A stretch of DNA of 64,000 bases from Leptospira johnsonii (GTDB lineage Bacteria > Spirochaetota > Leptospiria > Leptospirales > Leptospiraceae). A program made the position numbers and the translations under genes. Below the pieces are notes generated by a model that worked only from the letters and a program-made list of their open reading frames with translations, made no database searches and was not told the DNA's origin. The DNA is taken from NCBI RefSeq assembly GCF_003112675.1, contig NZ_BFAY01000005.1, positions 444,310-508,309 of the forward strand, given 5' to 3'. Within the stretch, counting starts at the first letter, position 1. Each line of letters starts with the position of its first letter. Positions 1 to 10,820 of this stretch are shown piece by piece.

Positions 1-891
1 CAATTTTCCAATCTATACAAAAACACTTTTGCATTAGTACAAGACGTTTATCGAAAAGTTGCGGACGATAAGGTATTCGATTTTGGTCCAGTGAGAGAAC
101 AAGGTGAGGCATTGGCCGACTTTGTGAGGACCCATAATAATCTTTCGTATCTGATCTTGGGAATGAATAATCCTGGGTATTATCTATATAACCAGATCAC
201 TACTTCCACATTCTATGCTCTCATCATAGGAAAACTTCTGGACTTCTCCCGACCTAAAATGGTGGATCTCGCGATTTCCTGTTTAGTAGCGGATGTGGGA
301 ATGACAAAGGTACCTGCGACCATTTCCGAAAAAACGGACCAGCTCACCGACGAAGAATACAAATCCATCCTAAAGCATACGATCATAGGATACCAGGTAC
401 TTACTCAGAGAGTCAAAATTAAAAACAGTTTGGCCGTTGTGGCTCTACAACACCATGAACGTTTTGATGGAAAGGGGTATCCCCAAAAGATCGCAGCCAC
501 TGCGATAGAGGAGAATGCCAGGATCTATGCGATTGCGGACAATTTTTCCGCTCTTATTACAAACAGACCTCATAGACAAAGAATACTTCCTCACGAAGCA
601 ATCAAATCCATGATCAGTATGGATGTAGGTAAGTTTGATCTAAAGATCGTACGAACATTCTTGAATCAGGTTTCCTTGTATCCTGTGGGTTCTTGTGTGG
701 AACTTTCCGATAAAAGAGTGGGAGTCGTTCTTGCAGCAAATGCGGACAAACCTTTAAGGCCTTCTATCCGTATTATAAAAGACGAATATGGAACATTTGT
801 TAGAAACCTGATCTTGATAGATCTGGTAAAAGAGAATCATCTGTTTATCGTCAAGGCATTAGATCTACAGGAAGCCACTGCAAATTCTTAA
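1..891 (+). CDS. HD-GYP domain protein, 5' truncated, degenerate HD motif
   Basis: The reading frame is open from the first base, so the start lies outside the window and only the C-terminal ~296 residues are visible. These resemble the HD-GYP output domain, which in intact members hydrolyses cyclic di-GMP. The GYP loop is clear: [12 protein letters not shown] near base 450, followed by an [15 protein letters not shown] helix that matches the usual ADxxDALTxxRPYR. The metal-binding HD pair is replaced by AD (VADVGM near base 286), so the first histidine ligand is missing while the aspartate stays. The last ~75 residues (from about base 660) form a small extra domain with a [12 protein letters not shown] stretch, common after HD-GYP domains in spirochaetes. 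It may bind rather than cleave the nucleotide. The family call is sure; activity is doubtful. Confidence 0.8.
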   Translation, partial: QFSNLYKNTFALVQDVYRKVADDKVFDFGPVREQGEALADFVRTHNNLSYLILGMNNPGYYLYNQITTSTFYALIIGKLLDFSRPKMVDLAISCLVADVGMTKVPATISEKTDQLTDEEYKSILKHTIIGYQVLTQRVKIKNSLAVVALQHHERFDGKGYPQKIAATAIEENARIYAIADNFSALITNRPHRQRILPHEAIKSMISMDVGKFDLKIVRTFLNQVSLYPVGSCVELSDKRVGVVLAANADKPLRPSIRIIKDEYGTFVRNLILIDLVKENHLFIVKALDLQEATANS

Positions 892-960
892 TTTTTTGGG
901 ATCTATACTTTTGGATCAAAAAAGTTCTCTCAATTCTTCTTTTCTAAAACAGGTCTCTGT

Positions 961-1320
961 ATGGGACCTAACTCTAAGCGAAGAGTATTAAAAGGAAAAG
1001 ATGGAGAAAATCTAGCCACGGAACTTCTTCGTAAACAAGGTCATAAAATTCTAGAAAGAAACTTTCGGATCAGAAGGGGAGAAATCGACATAATCAGTGA
1101 GAAAGAAAACGTCCTCTATTTTACGGAAGTGAAGTACTGGGCTAAAACATCTCCACTTCACCCTCTGGAAATATTCGATCCGACAAAGATCCGCAGAATG
1201 AAAACGGCAGCGGGGTATTATTTGAGCAAGAACGTTTCCTTTAGAGATCATTTTGTCTCCTTCTCTCTGGCCCTTATTACCGAAAAAAGGGAACTGAAAT
1301 ATTATCTTAATCTATTCTAA
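961..1320 (+). CDS. YraN/UPF0102 family endonuclease-like protein
   Basis: A 119-residue protein of the YraN (UPF0102) family, which has a Holliday-junction-resolvase/restriction-endonuclease-like fold. The core motif is visible: an N-terminal GENLATELLRKQGHKILERN helix-strand region, then RRGEIDIIS and the FTEVKYW strand, giving the E-x(n)-D-x(n)-E-x-K arrangement of PD-(D/E)xK nucleases. Length is typical. The start ATG follows a 70 bp gap after the HD-GYP gene with no clear Shine-Dalgarno site. The family often sits next to DNA-processing genes, and comM/yifB lies 320 bp downstream on the other strand. The cellular role of YraN proteins is not settled. Confidence 0.85.
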   Translation: MGPNSKRRVLKGKDGENLATELLRKQGHKILERNFRIRRGEIDIISEKENVLYFTEVKYWAKTSPLHPLEIFDPTKIRRMKTAAGYYLSKNVSFRDHFVSFSLALITEKRELKYYLNLF

Positions 1321-1388
1321 AACAATCGTTAAGCGATTTGAAAAACGAGTCGATTTTCGAATTGTCTGCGGGTTCTCAAGGATGAGGA

Positions 1389-1612
<224 letters not shown>

Positions 1613-1642
1613 CCACAAAAATAAAACCGTCGAAAGAACAAG

Positions 1643-3178
1643 TTAGGTTACGGCCCTGTTTTCCGGAAACCATCCGGAATTCAGGAAAACAAGGGCCTCC
1701 TCTAAATTCCTCAAAAGTACTTCCTCCGAACCTTCCAAATCTGCAATCGTCCTTGCCACTTTCCTAAAATGAGCGACCTTACGAATGCTAAACTTTTGTA
1801 AGCCGACAGCCCTCCAAAAATAAGTTTCGCATTCCTTGGAAAGAGGGATCATTCTTTCCACTTCTTCTCCTCTTAATCTTCCGTTGTATAATTTACCTGT
1901 TTCTCTGAATAATCTACGGTATTGTATATCCGAAGCTGATTGGATGGAATCTCGGATAGATTTTAGATTTATGGAAACCTTCTCCCCATCGGAGAGCCCT
2001 GAAAAACCTATATGATAGAATATTTCGATCCGATCTAAAAATGGTCCGCTAAAGGAGGACTGGTAATTTCGGACGTTTGAAACGCTGCAGTTACATTCCT
2101 TTATAAGGGTTTGGTAATATCCACATGGACAAGGATTGGTGGCTCCTATGAACAAAAAGGAAGCAGGGTAGGTGATAGAACCATTGATCCGTGAGATCGT
2201 AATTTTCCCTTCTTCCATCGGTTCTCTTAACGCTTGTAAATTCCTAGAATGGAATTCTGAAAGTTCATCTAAGAATAGGATCCCATTTCCAGCTAGGGAA
2301 ACTTCTCCCATTTTTAAACTGCTAGAACCTCCAACCAATGAAATATCGGAAGTTGTATGATGAGGACTTCTAAAAGGTCTTTCTACTTCTGTATCGGATA
2401 GATTCTCTTGTAAGGAACGGATGCCTAATAATTCGATCCCTTCTTTCTCTCGGATCTTAGGAAGAAATCCATGCGCTAATTTAGCAAGCATTGTCTTTCC
2501 TGCGCCTGGAGGCCCTGAAAGTAAACAATGATGGAATCCAGCGCTTGCAATTTGAATGGCGCGTATCGCAGGCAATTGACTTTTATGAAATTCAGATTTC
2601 CAGGGAAGAACTTCGGATTTGATCCTTATACTTCCTTTTGGCTCCGGCTGTATTTTTCCTTTAGCTAAGGAGACTAAATCTTTCAGATGAGAGATTGCAT
2701 AGATTGGAATTTTTTCCAGGATAGAAGCTTCTTTCCTATTTTCAAAAGGAACAACTGCCGCAGTAAAACCTTTACTCTCCAATCCGAAAAGTATAGGAAG
2801 AATTCCTTTCAAAGGTTTTACAGTTCCGTCGAGCCCCACTTCGCCAAGGAAAAGAAATTGTTCTAGTTTTTCAGAACTAGGTAGCTGCTCTGTGAGATAT
2901 AAGATCCCGGCAGCAATGGGAAGATCTAAGTATGTCCCTTCCTTTTTTCTGCCGGCAGGCGCTAAATGGACCAGAATATTCTGAAGAGAATATTCAAATC
3001 CGCTGTTCTCAATTGCTATCCTGATCCTATCTGAGGATTCTTTGATCGCGGGGCTCGGAAGTCCTGTAATCAGGAACCTTGGGATGCCTCTTTTGATATT
3101 GATCTCTACAGATACCGGAAATGGTTGTATTCCCTCCAGGGAAGCCCCCAGAAATTTGGTCAGTTTACATGTCTCCAT
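1643..3178 (-). CDS. comM: YifB/ComM family magnesium chelatase-like AAA ATPase
   Basis: A 511-residue protein of full family length. The N-terminal ~170 residues are the Lon-protease-like domain (ChlI domain; PFPVSVEINIKRGIPRFLITGLP near residue 20 marks it). The AAA+ module follows: Walker A GPPGAGKTMLAK near residue 220, Walker B ILFLDEL near residue 297, and the sensor region GATNPCPCGYY typical of YifB. The C-terminal helical domain closes the protein. In other bacteria ComM is a hexameric helicase that promotes branch migration during natural transformation. In Leptospira the role is inferred only. It is convergent with the small gene at 1415 and divergent from the lipoprotein at 3261. 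Confidence 0.9.
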   Translation of the reverse strand: METCKLTKFLGASLEGIQPFPVSVEINIKRGIPRFLITGLPSPAIKESSDRIRIAIENSGFEYSLQNILVHLAPAGRKKEGTYLDLPIAAGILYLTEQLPSSEKLEQFLFLGEVGLDGTVKPLKGILPILFGLESKGFTAAVVPFENRKEASILEKIPIYAISHLKDLVSLAKGKIQPEPKGSIRIKSEVLPWKSEFHKSQLPAIRAIQIASAGFHHCLLSGPPGAGKTMLAKLAHGFLPKIREKEGIELLGIRSLQENLSDTEVERPFRSPHHTTSDISLVGGSSSLKMGEVSLAGNGILFLDELSEFHSRNLQALREPMEEGKITISRINGSITYPASFLFIGATNPCPCGYYQTLIKECNCSVSNVRNYQSSFSGPFLDRIEIFYHIGFSGLSDGEKVSINLKSIRDSIQSASDIQYRRLFRETGKLYNGRLRGEEVERMIPLSKECETYFWRAVGLQKFSIRKVAHFRKVARTIADLEGSEEVLLRNLEEALVFLNSGWFPENRAVT

Positions 3179-3260
3179 AATCGGGACAGGTGCGGAAAAA
3201 TTCAGACCTCTCGCTTTTTTTCTAAAAACTAGTTTATCACTTCCGGACCTTCAGTAACTT

Positions 3261-3635
3261 ATGCATGAAATGGTGCGATTCTTCGCTTTTTTACTGGCCC
3301 TATTTACCATACAGTGTGGAGCCAGACTGATCAAAAAAGAGAAGTTATCTGAGATCAACGAGCATTACCAGGATAAGATATACAGCCTTAAAAAAGACAC
3401 AAAAGTCTCCATGACCGAAACTTTTAAGAAGGGAATGTTGGTCCGAATCTACATCGAATCGACTCCTTCCCTGATTAAAGTGAAATGTTTCCCTGCGGAC
3501 CAGAAAAGGGAACATGCAATCGGCAGGCTGATCGCCTATCAGGTGAATGAAGATCTAGAGAAAAAGACCATCAGTATAGAGGATTTGGATAAGATCGTTG
3601 CAAATGAGCTCACGGAATATAAAAAGAAAAAGTAG
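3261..3635 (+). CDS. small lipoprotein heading the type II secretion operon
   Basis: A 124-residue predicted lipoprotein: a short charged N-terminus, a hydrophobic [13 protein letters not shown] stretch and a cysteine at residue 19 in a spirochaete-type lipobox. The mature part is very rich in Lys and Glu. A second in-frame ATG at 3270 is an equally possible start. The gene stands first in a plus-strand run leading into gspC-N, with its 3' end close to or overlapping the LysM/M23 gene. Leptospira genomes carry such a lipoprotein next to the secretion genes. By position and size it could act like a pilotin that helps the GspD secretin reach the outer membrane, but no pilotin motif is recognisable, so that role is an inference. 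Confidence 0.75.
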   Translation: MHEMVRFFAFLLALFTIQCGARLIKKEKLSEINEHYQDKIYSLKKDTKVSMTETFKKGMLVRIYIESTPSLIKVKCFPADQKREHAIGRLIAYQVNEDLEKKTISIEDLDKIVANELTEYKKKK

Positions 3636-3690
3636 CCGTCGTTCCCCCCTAGGTTCAAGAAGGCATCCCGACGCAGCCGATATTAAATAT

Positions 3691-4617
3691 GTGAAACGGA
3701 CGATTCTTTGCCTTCCCATTATATCCGCCATGCTTACCTCGTCTTTATCGGCCGATCCGCTCAAAAATTACGAAAACGCGATCAACGATTACGCGAATAA
3801 GGACTCTTCTTTTTTTACAGACAAGGAAGAGCGTAAGATCAAACAATTATTCTCTCAATCCCCGGAAGAATGGGAAGAAGACAAATATTCTTCTCTTAGC
3901 TATCATAAGGACAAATCCAATCTAGAGCTTCCTTCTTTTATTAGCATCAATCCAATTGTTTCGTCTAAGATTGTTAGCCAAAGCGGCTTTATCATAAAAT
4001 CCTATATTGTAAAACCTAAAGATACATTATTCAGGATCGCTAAGGCCTTAAAGACTACTGCCGCTAAAATTTCAGAAGCAAACGGTCTAAACAAAGGTTC
4101 CGTTCTAAAAGTGGGACAAAGTTTAAGCGTTCCTGTTAAGGTTGGAAATGCTTCTCGCCAGAAAATAGAATACAAAAGAGTATTCATTACTCCTGTCTTA
4201 GGAGCTAGATTCTCTTCCAGATACGGTAAAAGAAAAGATCCGTTCCACACAGGTGGAGGTGGTTACCATACTGGGATAGATATGGCTGGCCCTCAAGGAG
4301 CACCAATACTCGCTTCCGCAGACGGCGTAGTAAGTTTTGCCGGAGTGAATGGTGGTTACGGAAACTCAGTCATAGTAGATCATCCAAACGGTTATAGGAC
4401 CATGTATGCGCATTGCGCTAAAATTACAGTGGAAGAGGGAACGAAAGTGAGAGCAGGGACGGTCATAGGTGCCGTAGGTCGCACAGGCTCCGCTACAGGT
4501 TCTCATCTCCATTTCGAGGTGTTCTATAACGGAAAAAGGATCAATCCTGAGGTGGCGCTTAGGAAGACCTTAAAAATTGTTACGAACCTGGACCCAGGCA
4601 AAGTAGCGAAACTTTAA
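3691..4617 (+). CDS. LysM and M23 (lysostaphin-type) peptidoglycan peptidase
   Basis: An exported protein of about 308 residues. The frame extends upstream to 3598 and overlaps the lipoprotein gene, but the GTG at 3691 gives a textbook signal peptide ([20 protein letters not shown]), so I prefer it; ATG 3604 is the alternative. After a ~90-residue linker comes a LysM domain ([14 protein letters not shown] to [10 protein letters not shown], bases 3994-4131), which binds glycan. The M23 domain follows, with the zinc motifs HTGID (near 4269) and HLHFEV (near 4504) complete, so an active cross-link endopeptidase is likely. Its position ahead of gspC suggests it opens the wall for assembly of the secretion machine. 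A rho-independent terminator follows it. Confidence 0.88.
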   Translation: MKRTILCLPIISAMLTSSLSADPLKNYENAINDYANKDSSFFTDKEERKIKQLFSQSPEEWEEDKYSSLSYHKDKSNLELPSFISINPIVSSKIVSQSGFIIKSYIVKPKDTLFRIAKALKTTAAKISEANGLNKGSVLKVGQSLSVPVKVGNASRQKIEYKRVFITPVLGARFSSRYGKRKDPFHTGGGGYHTGIDMAGPQGAPILASADGVVSFAGVNGGYGNSVIVDHPNGYRTMYAHCAKITVEEGTKVRAGTVIGAVGRTGSATGSHLHFEVFYNGKRINPEVALRKTLKIVTNLDPGKVAKL

Positions 4618-4633
4618 GCGATCATCTTTCGAT

Positions 4634-4668
4634 AAGCCGGGACCAACATTTTTGGAGCCGGCTTTTTT
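4634..4668 (+). terminator. rho-independent terminator after the M23 gene
   Basis: AAGCCGG (4634-4640) can pair with CCGGCTT (4658-4664), and the stem is followed by a T run. It lies between the peptidase and gspC, so the gsp genes may need partial read-through or their own promoter just upstream of 4702. Confidence 0.7.
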
Positions 4669-4701
4669 AGAATGATTCCGTGAGAATATCCGAAGGGCGC
4701 A

Positions 4702-5595
4702 ATGAACGCAATTTTTATCGAATTCAGAAAACATACATTCTATGTTCTGATCCCTGTCGTGATATTTTTTTCCTTCTCTCTGGCATATCTTTGTAGAGGG
4801 ATACTTCTACTTTTTCTGACCCCGAATGTGCAGACAGGTTCCTCAACAGCAGCTCCCAGAAGACCCGTGGCTGAAAATTCTATCACAGTCGAAATGTCCA
4901 AGGAGATGGTAACTGGTTCTTTGTTCAGGGGAAGTTTAGCTCCTCCTCCGGGAGAAGTTCCTGCAGGTGCGGACGGAACTCCTGGAGCTCCTCCGGATAC
5001 TGGAGAAGGGGAAGAAATGAGAGTGACCGGGACTTTAAGCGGCCACTGGAGTTTTGCCAGAGTAACTATTTTAGAAAAAGGGAAACAAAACGCGGAAGAA
5101 TTCGCAATGGGAGAAGCAGTGGGCGGATACAAGGTAAAGTCCATTCTCCTGAACCATGTAGTCTTGGAAAAAGGAGGCCAGTCTCTCAAAGTAGAGATAG
5201 GCCAAACACCTGGCGAAGCTAGGGCCAAATTAGGTGCTCAGGCAGATGTCCCTGGAGGACCGCCTGCTGCTGATACGGTCCGTAAAATTCTGTCCAGACA
5301 GGACGTGAATAGAAAATTAGCGAACGTAGCTGAACTTTATAAGGGAAAATTCGGTCCTTATTTGGAAAATAACACGATTGCGGGATACAAAATTTACAGC
5401 ATAGGCAGCGATCATATTTTTTATTCTCTGGGAGCTAGAACCGGAGATGTGGTGCGGCGGGTAAACGGAATGCCATTAAACGATACGGTGAAAATGATGG
5501 AGATATGGAATTCCCTGAAAACGGCCGATAAAGTATCCGTAGACGTAGAGAGAATGGGCAAGATACTGTCCTACGAATTCATCATCCGGAATTAA
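4702..5595 (+). CDS. gspC: type II secretion system inner-membrane protein GspC
   Basis: A 297-residue protein with one N-terminal membrane segment (about residues 12-35), a Pro/Gly/Ala-rich linker, an HR-like domain around residues 85-165 ([20 protein letters not shown]) and a C-terminal PDZ-like domain ([20 protein letters not shown] to [17 protein letters not shown]). GspC links the inner-membrane platform to the secretin. The start is supported by GAAGGG just upstream of the ATG. It lies 7 bp before gspD. Sequence similarity to proteobacterial GspC is weak; the call rests on domain order, size and position in a complete gsp operon. Confidence 0.82.
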   Translation: MNAIFIEFRKHTFYVLIPVVIFFSFSLAYLCRGILLLFLTPNVQTGSSTAAPRRPVAENSITVEMSKEMVTGSLFRGSLAPPPGEVPAGADGTPGAPPDTGEGEEMRVTGTLSGHWSFARVTILEKGKQNAEEFAMGEAVGGYKVKSILLNHVVLEKGGQSLKVEIGQTPGEARAKLGAQADVPGGPPAADTVRKILSRQDVNRKLANVAELYKGKFGPYLENNTIAGYKIYSIGSDHIFYSLGARTGDVVRRVNGMPLNDTVKMMEIWNSLKTADKVSVDVERMGKILSYEFIIRN

Positions 5596-5602
5596 AGATT
5601 AA

Positions 5603-7393
5603 ATGCGCAAAATAGATTTACGATCCAGATATTTGAGAAACGCGGCCTTCGCGTTCTTACTTCTTCTTTCGGTGAACGAAGGTTTACTCTCCCAGGCTTC
5701 CAAAAAAGGAAGTAAGAGAAATACTGCCCCAACCGCGGAAGATACAAAGGAAAAAACCTTTTATGCCAACTGGAGAGATACTGAACTTAATGATTTTCTA
5801 AAAGGGATGAGCGCGATCCTAAAGAAAAACATTCTTTTGGATGAAAGTTTAAAAGGTAAGAAGATCACGATCATCTCCCAAAAAGAGATCCCTGTCAAAA
5901 ACGCATTTCCATTTATGAAGGCGGTTTTGGAATCCATGGGATTCGCGGTCGTGGAAGAAGTAGACCTGATCACTATCGTAAAATTGAAGGATGCACTTGC
6001 TAGATCTCCTTACGTGAGAGTGGGTAAAGATCCTATCCCAGAAACGGAAGCATTAGATAATCGTATTATTACACAGATCATTCCGGTAGAAAATGTAAAA
6101 CCGGAAGAATTGGAACCGATCCTAAAAAGATTAACTTCTCCCAATACAGATATTATTGTTTATAGAAATACAAATACGATCGTTCTTTCCGGTTCTACCG
6201 CAGACATCAATAAATTACTCACTTTAGTAAACGAGTTGGATGTAAGACCGGATGAAACCAGTCCTGGAGCGATTGCCTCTGCTGGTGATGTTCATATTTA
6301 TACATTAGAATTCAGTGAAGCGGAGAAGATTGCCGCGACTCTGATCAAATTAGATAATCCTATGGTAGGAGATCTTCCTATTCCAAGTGGAGCGCCTGGA
6401 GCTCCACCTCCACCTGCTCCTAAGGTAGAAAAGATTAAGGCAGTAGCTCATAAGGAGTCCAACTCGGTTATCGTTACAGCTACTGAAGCGGAATGGAACG
6501 AGATCCGTAAGATTATCCGAGTTCTGGACTCTGCAAGAAAGCAGGTCCTATTGGAGGTTTTGATCGTAGAACTCTCTTCCACCGATACGAATGACTTCGG
6601 TATCGACTGGAGATTCCAAGGACAGGGACCTTATAGCCAGTTCAATTCAGGACTTGCGAAAGAAGGTAATATTATCAACTCAAGCGGTAGGATCAATCCA
6701 AACCTGAACACGTTATCCGGCTTCTCTCTCGGTTTCGTACAAGCGGGTGCTCAACAGATCTTAGGGATTTTGAGTGCCAACCAAGGAAATGAGAATTTCA
6801 ACGTATTATCCGCTCCTCAAGTATTGACCTTGGACAACCAAGAGGCGGAGATCAACGTAGGACAGGACGTTCCAGTCAGGACCCAAAGTCGTAACGCAGG
6901 TTTGGGCGGTGCAAACGCGGTGACAGTAGACAACTACGAATATCGTCCAACCGGTATTAAATTAAAATTCACTCCTCACGTTAATAAGAATAACCGAATC
7001 ACTTTAGATCTTTTGCAAGAGATCAAAAATATCGCCTCCATCGCACTTGCCGGAGGTAACCCAACTTTTAATAGAAGGGAAGTAAAAACCACAATTACGA
7101 TCGATAATCGACAGACGATCGTGATCGGGGGTTTGATCTCCAACGACAAACAAAAACGTCTGATCAAGATCCCATTATTGGGAGATATTCCTTATCTAGG
7201 TTGGATCTTTCGCAGGACCACGGAACAATTAAAAAAGACCAATTTAATGGTTTTTATCACCCCGCACATCTTGGACAATCGTGAACTTGCTGATAAGATG
7301 ACTGTTAAGAAGAAACTACAACAGGAAAGATACGAAATCGAAAGGGAAAGGGTTCTAAACAAAGAAGCCACCATCAAGGAACGCGGAGAATAA
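5603..7393 (+). CDS. gspD: type II secretion system secretin GspD
   Basis: A 596-residue outer-membrane secretin with an N-terminal signal peptide. The N0 domain ([18 protein letters not shown], from about residue 53) is followed by N1/N2 repeats ([38 protein letters not shown]). A Pro-rich insert with [14 protein letters not shown] sits near residue 260. The secretin core starts near [12 protein letters not shown] and ends with the conserved [17 protein letters not shown] and [11 protein letters not shown] signatures. It forms the multimeric exit channel. The C-terminus is a short charged tail after the barrel, a possible binding site for a pilotin. The ATG overlaps the end of the gspC intergenic space, and gspE follows after 4 bp. 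Confidence 0.95.
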   Translation: MRKIDLRSRYLRNAAFAFLLLLSVNEGLLSQASKKGSKRNTAPTAEDTKEKTFYANWRDTELNDFLKGMSAILKKNILLDESLKGKKITIISQKEIPVKNAFPFMKAVLESMGFAVVEEVDLITIVKLKDALARSPYVRVGKDPIPETEALDNRIITQIIPVENVKPEELEPILKRLTSPNTDIIVYRNTNTIVLSGSTADINKLLTLVNELDVRPDETSPGAIASAGDVHIYTLEFSEAEKIAATLIKLDNPMVGDLPIPSGAPGAPPPPAPKVEKIKAVAHKESNSVIVTATEAEWNEIRKIIRVLDSARKQVLLEVLIVELSSTDTNDFGIDWRFQGQGPYSQFNSGLAKEGNIINSSGRINPNLNTLSGFSLGFVQAGAQQILGILSANQGNENFNVLSAPQVLTLDNQEAEINVGQDVPVRTQSRNAGLGGANAVTVDNYEYRPTGIKLKFTPHVNKNNRITLDLLQEIKNIASIALAGGNPTFNRREVKTTITIDNRQTIVIGGLISNDKQKRLIKIPLLGDIPYLGWIFRRTTEQLKKTNLMVFITPHILDNRELADKMTVKKKLQQERYEIERERVLNKEATIKERGE

Positions 7394-7397
7394 TACA

Positions 7398-9071
7398 GTG
7401 AAAACTCTAGGTGATATTCTCGTAGAAGACGGGGTCATATCTTCCAAGGATCTGGAAGACTCTCTCAAACTACAGAAAAAGAATCATTTACCTCTAGGAC
7501 ATATTCTTCAAAAAAAAGGGATCGCAGGAGAAGTAGACGTTCTGAAGGCGATGGCCCGCCTCTACAAAATGGAATTCCGGGAAAAACTGGAATTCAAGGG
7601 AATGGAAGAAGTTTACGACCGTATCCCTCTTAAACTGATCCAAAAAAGTAAAATAGTTCCTTTCGAACTAACTAAGAAGAACGTAAAGATCGCGATTTCC
7701 GATCCTACGGATCTTCACCCGATGGATGATGTACGTTCTGCATTAAAAGAATTTAAAGTAGATTTCATACTCGCACCTGAACCTGAGGTGATGAGACTTA
7801 TCCATTCCCAGTTCGACACTACTTCCGCAGCTGCGAAAGATATGTTGAATGAAATGGAAGGTAGCTTCTCGGAACTAGCAGAAGGTTTCGATAACGAGAC
7901 AATAGACCTTTCGGACGACGCTCCTATCATCAAGATGGTGAACGTGATCCTCTCTCAAGCAGTAAACGAAAGAGCTTCGGATATACACATAGAGCCGTAC
8001 GAAAAAAGCCTCGTGGTCCGGTACAGGATAGACGGTATTCTTCATAATGTATTAACACCTCCCAAGTCTTATCATGCAGGGATCACGTCCCGTATAAAGA
8101 TCATGTCCAACCTGAATATCGCGGAGAACAGATTACCTCAGGATGGTAGGATCAAGCTCAGACTTGCAGGAAAGGACGTGGATATCCGGGTTTCCACAAT
8201 TCCTTGTCAGTTCGGAGAACGTATCGTTATGCGTCTCTTGAACAAAACAGACCAGAAATATTCCTTGGAAACTATGGGATTTTATCCGGATCTGATCAAG
8301 ACACTTCGCACTCTTATTTACGAACCACACGGTATTATCTTAGTGACTGGTCCTACTGGATCCGGAAAATCCACCACATTATATTCTGCTTTAACCGAGC
8401 TGAATACGGAAGAAAGAAACATCATTACCTGCGAAGACCCAGTGGAATACCAGATAGACGGTGTTTCTCAAATGCAGATGCAAGAAAAGATAGGACTTAC
8501 ATTTGCGACAGGCCTCCGAGCCATTCTACGTCAGGACCCGGACGTGATCATGGTGGGGGAGATCCGGGACGAGGAAACTGCTAGGATCGCGATCCAAGCT
8601 TCCTTAACAGGTCACTTGGTATTTTCCACTTTGCACACGAATGACGCAGCTTCTGCAGCTACAAGACTTGTGGATATGGGGATTGAACCTTATCTGATCA
8701 CATCTACTGTTTTAGGTTTTATGGCCCAAAGGCTTGTAAGAACTATATGCAAAGAATGTAAAACTTCTTATAAACCTACTCCTCAGGAATTGGAGTCCAT
8801 CGGAATTTCCAAAAAGGAACTGAAAGGCGGAGTCTTGTATAAGGGCAAGGGCTGTTCTCATTGTATGAATACCGGGTTTAAAGGAAGAACAGGAATTTAT
8901 GAACTTCTGATCATAGACAGTAAGATCAAAAATGCGATCCTTGCCGGATCGGATACAAATAAGATCAATGATGTTGCCTTAGAAAGCGGATTCGCTACTA
9001 TGAGAGATTATGGGATCCGAAAAGTATTGGATGGAGTTACCACCCCGGACGAAGTTCTAAGGGTTACTTAA
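7398..9071 (+). CDS. gspE: type II secretion system ATPase GspE
   Basis: A 557-residue cytoplasmic ATPase that powers pseudopilus assembly. The GTG start at 7398 lies 4 bp after the gspD stop and is preceded by GGAGAA. The N-terminal MshEN-type domain (about residues 1-150) binds GspL. The NTPase core shows Walker [11 protein letters not shown] near residue 318, the Asp box, Walker [21 protein letters not shown], the His box and the tetracysteine zinc element (CKEC...CSHC) near residues 450-490. All catalytic motifs are intact. Confidence 0.97.
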   Translation: MKTLGDILVEDGVISSKDLEDSLKLQKKNHLPLGHILQKKGIAGEVDVLKAMARLYKMEFREKLEFKGMEEVYDRIPLKLIQKSKIVPFELTKKNVKIAISDPTDLHPMDDVRSALKEFKVDFILAPEPEVMRLIHSQFDTTSAAAKDMLNEMEGSFSELAEGFDNETIDLSDDAPIIKMVNVILSQAVNERASDIHIEPYEKSLVVRYRIDGILHNVLTPPKSYHAGITSRIKIMSNLNIAENRLPQDGRIKLRLAGKDVDIRVSTIPCQFGERIVMRLLNKTDQKYSLETMGFYPDLIKTLRTLIYEPHGIILVTGPTGSGKSTTLYSALTELNTEERNIITCEDPVEYQIDGVSQMQMQEKIGLTFATGLRAILRQDPDVIMVGEIRDEETARIAIQASLTGHLVFSTLHTNDAASAATRLVDMGIEPYLITSTVLGFMAQRLVRTICKECKTSYKPTPQELESIGISKKELKGGVLYKGKGCSHCMNTGFKGRTGIYELLIIDSKIKNAILAGSDTNKINDVALESGFATMRDYGIRKVLDGVTTPDEVLRVT

Positions 9072-9082
9072 GTTTTCCTTCC

Positions 9083-10309
9083 ATGGCGCTTTATACTTAT
9101 ACTGCATTTAACAAAAAGGGAAAAGAAGAAAAGGGGATTATAGATGCCCCCAATATCCAATCCGCAAGAGCCAAACTTAAAAGCAAAGGTTTTTACGTTC
9201 GTCAAATTTCCGAAGATGCGGAAAGAAAGGACAGAGAACTTTTTCCATTCTTAGCTAGACTTCTCTATCGTGTTCCTAAAAAGATCATAGGTCTTTTTTC
9301 CAGACAATTAGGAACTCTTTTGGGTGCAGGTATCCCTCTAGACAAATCCCTTTCGAATATCATCGAACAAACTGATCATGAAGTTTTTCGCAAAGTTGTG
9401 ATCGCAATGCAAGCGGATATTACTGAAGGAAGTTCCTTATCCGATTCGATGAGAAAACATCCGGATATATTTCCGAACCAGTATCCATCGCTCGTTTCCG
9501 TGGGAGAAAGAACAGGTGACTACGAAACCGCACTCATGCGTCTTGCGGAGATGGAAGAAAAAAACCTTCAACTAAAAGGAAAGGTCACCACCGCACTCGT
9601 CTATCCTGGAATTATTTTCTGCCTCTTACAGATCGTGATCATTTTCCTTCTCACCACAGTTGTTCCCCAGATCGAACACTTATTCGTAGAATTTAACGCA
9701 ACACTTCCTGTAATCACTCGGATCGTGATCGGAAGTTCCAGGATCTTAACAGGCTACTGGTTCTTGATCTTCCCGATGATTGGTGCCGGAATTGTGGGCT
9801 TCTTCTTTTATAAATCCACTCCGGAAGGGAAGGAAAAATGGGAGAAGTTCGTTCTTAGGATACCGATTATCCGAACGCTCAATAAAAAAGTACTAATATC
9901 CAATTTTGCCCGGAACTTAGGGATCCTTCTGACAAATAGGGTTCCCTTGATCATTTCTCTCCAAATTGTTGAACAGATCGTTAACCATTCCGTTTTCGGC
10001 CAGGAAATACGGAACGCATGTGAAAGAATTCGAGAAGGAGAGAAACTTTCCGCTGCATTCACTGGGTCAGAGATATTGCCGCAACTAGTCTTAGGTATGA
10101 TGTCGGCTGGAGAAGTTTCCGACAGGGTCCCGGAGATGTTGAACAAGCTCGCGGAGATCTACGACCAAGAAGTGGATTCTGCTTTGAAAAACGCGACCCA
10201 AGCGATCGAACCTCTGATGCTTGTTTTTATGGGTTTTGCGATCGGTATCATTATGGCGGCGATCATCGTTCCGATGTTCAGCTTGACCCAGAATTTACAA
10301 GGTATATAA
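9083..10309 (+). CDS. gspF: type II secretion system platform protein GspF
   Basis: A 408-residue polytopic inner-membrane protein with two T2SSF repeats (residues ~70-195 and ~275-395) and three membrane segments near residues 170-190, 220-240 and 375-400. The repeat signature FSRQLGTLLGAGIPL and its second copy FARNLGILLTNRVPL are plain. GspF forms the rotating or anchoring platform touched by GspE. It starts 12 bp after gspE. Confidence 0.95.
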   Translation: MALYTYTAFNKKGKEEKGIIDAPNIQSARAKLKSKGFYVRQISEDAERKDRELFPFLARLLYRVPKKIIGLFSRQLGTLLGAGIPLDKSLSNIIEQTDHEVFRKVVIAMQADITEGSSLSDSMRKHPDIFPNQYPSLVSVGERTGDYETALMRLAEMEEKNLQLKGKVTTALVYPGIIFCLLQIVIIFLLTTVVPQIEHLFVEFNATLPVITRIVIGSSRILTGYWFLIFPMIGAGIVGFFFYKSTPEGKEKWEKFVLRIPIIRTLNKKVLISNFARNLGILLTNRVPLIISLQIVEQIVNHSVFGQEIRNACERIREGEKLSAAFTGSEILPQLVLGMMSAGEVSDRVPEMLNKLAEIYDQEVDSALKNATQAIEPLMLVFMGFAIGIIMAAIIVPMFSLTQNLQGI

Positions 10310-10332
10310 CAATAGAAATAGGAGAACCGACT

Positions 10333-10815
10333 TTGAAAACGGGAAACAAACGGAGAAAAGGATTCACTCTTATCGAATTAGCGATCGTCGTCGCCATTTT
10401 AGGTGCTTTGATGACTATCATTCTTGTCAGTGTGGATTTCGGTGGAGTGAGCATCGAAACCGCAAAGATGAAGATCAAAAAAGATAAACAGGAACTTAGA
10501 TTACATTTGGAAAGATACGCTTCCAAATTTGGAAGTTATCCGAGTGAAGAGCAAGGCCTAGACGCGTTAGTAGAAAGACCGACTACCGGAGAAATTCCTG
10601 AGACCTGGATCCCTATGGTAAGCAGCAAGGATTCTATCAACGACCCTTGGAAAAACCCATACAAACTCAGATATGACGGAGCAGGTGAGATCCAGATCAT
10701 TACTTTTGGTCAGGACAAAACAGAAGGTGGAGAAGGTTTAAATTCAGACTTCGATATCACTAAAGAAGAACAATATCCGGCTCAATTCACTTCTGCATCC
10801 GGCGCTAAAAAATAA
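10333..10815 (+). CDS. gspG: major pseudopilin GspG
   Basis: A 160-residue class III prepilin-like protein. The TTG start at 10333 is supported by GGAGAA eight bases upstream and gives MKTGNKRRKG before the processing site KG/FTLIELAIV with the needed Glu at +5. The C-terminal domain has the GspG features: YPSEEQGLDALVERP, a DPWKNPYKLRY motif, and the acidic GLNSDFDITKEEQY stretch, which binds calcium in homologues. It is the main subunit of the pseudopilus. The prepilin peptidase needed to mature it is not in this window. Confidence 0.95.
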   Translation: MKTGNKRRKGFTLIELAIVVAILGALMTIILVSVDFGGVSIETAKMKIKKDKQELRLHLERYASKFGSYPSEEQGLDALVERPTTGEIPETWIPMVSSKDSINDPWKNPYKLRYDGAGEIQIITFGQDKTEGGEGLNSDFDITKEEQYPAQFTSASGAKK

Positions 10816-10820
10816 ACCCA

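Noticed and set aside
4740..5228. A 162-codon minus-strand frame
   Set aside because: It lies entirely opposite gspC and has no ribosome site.
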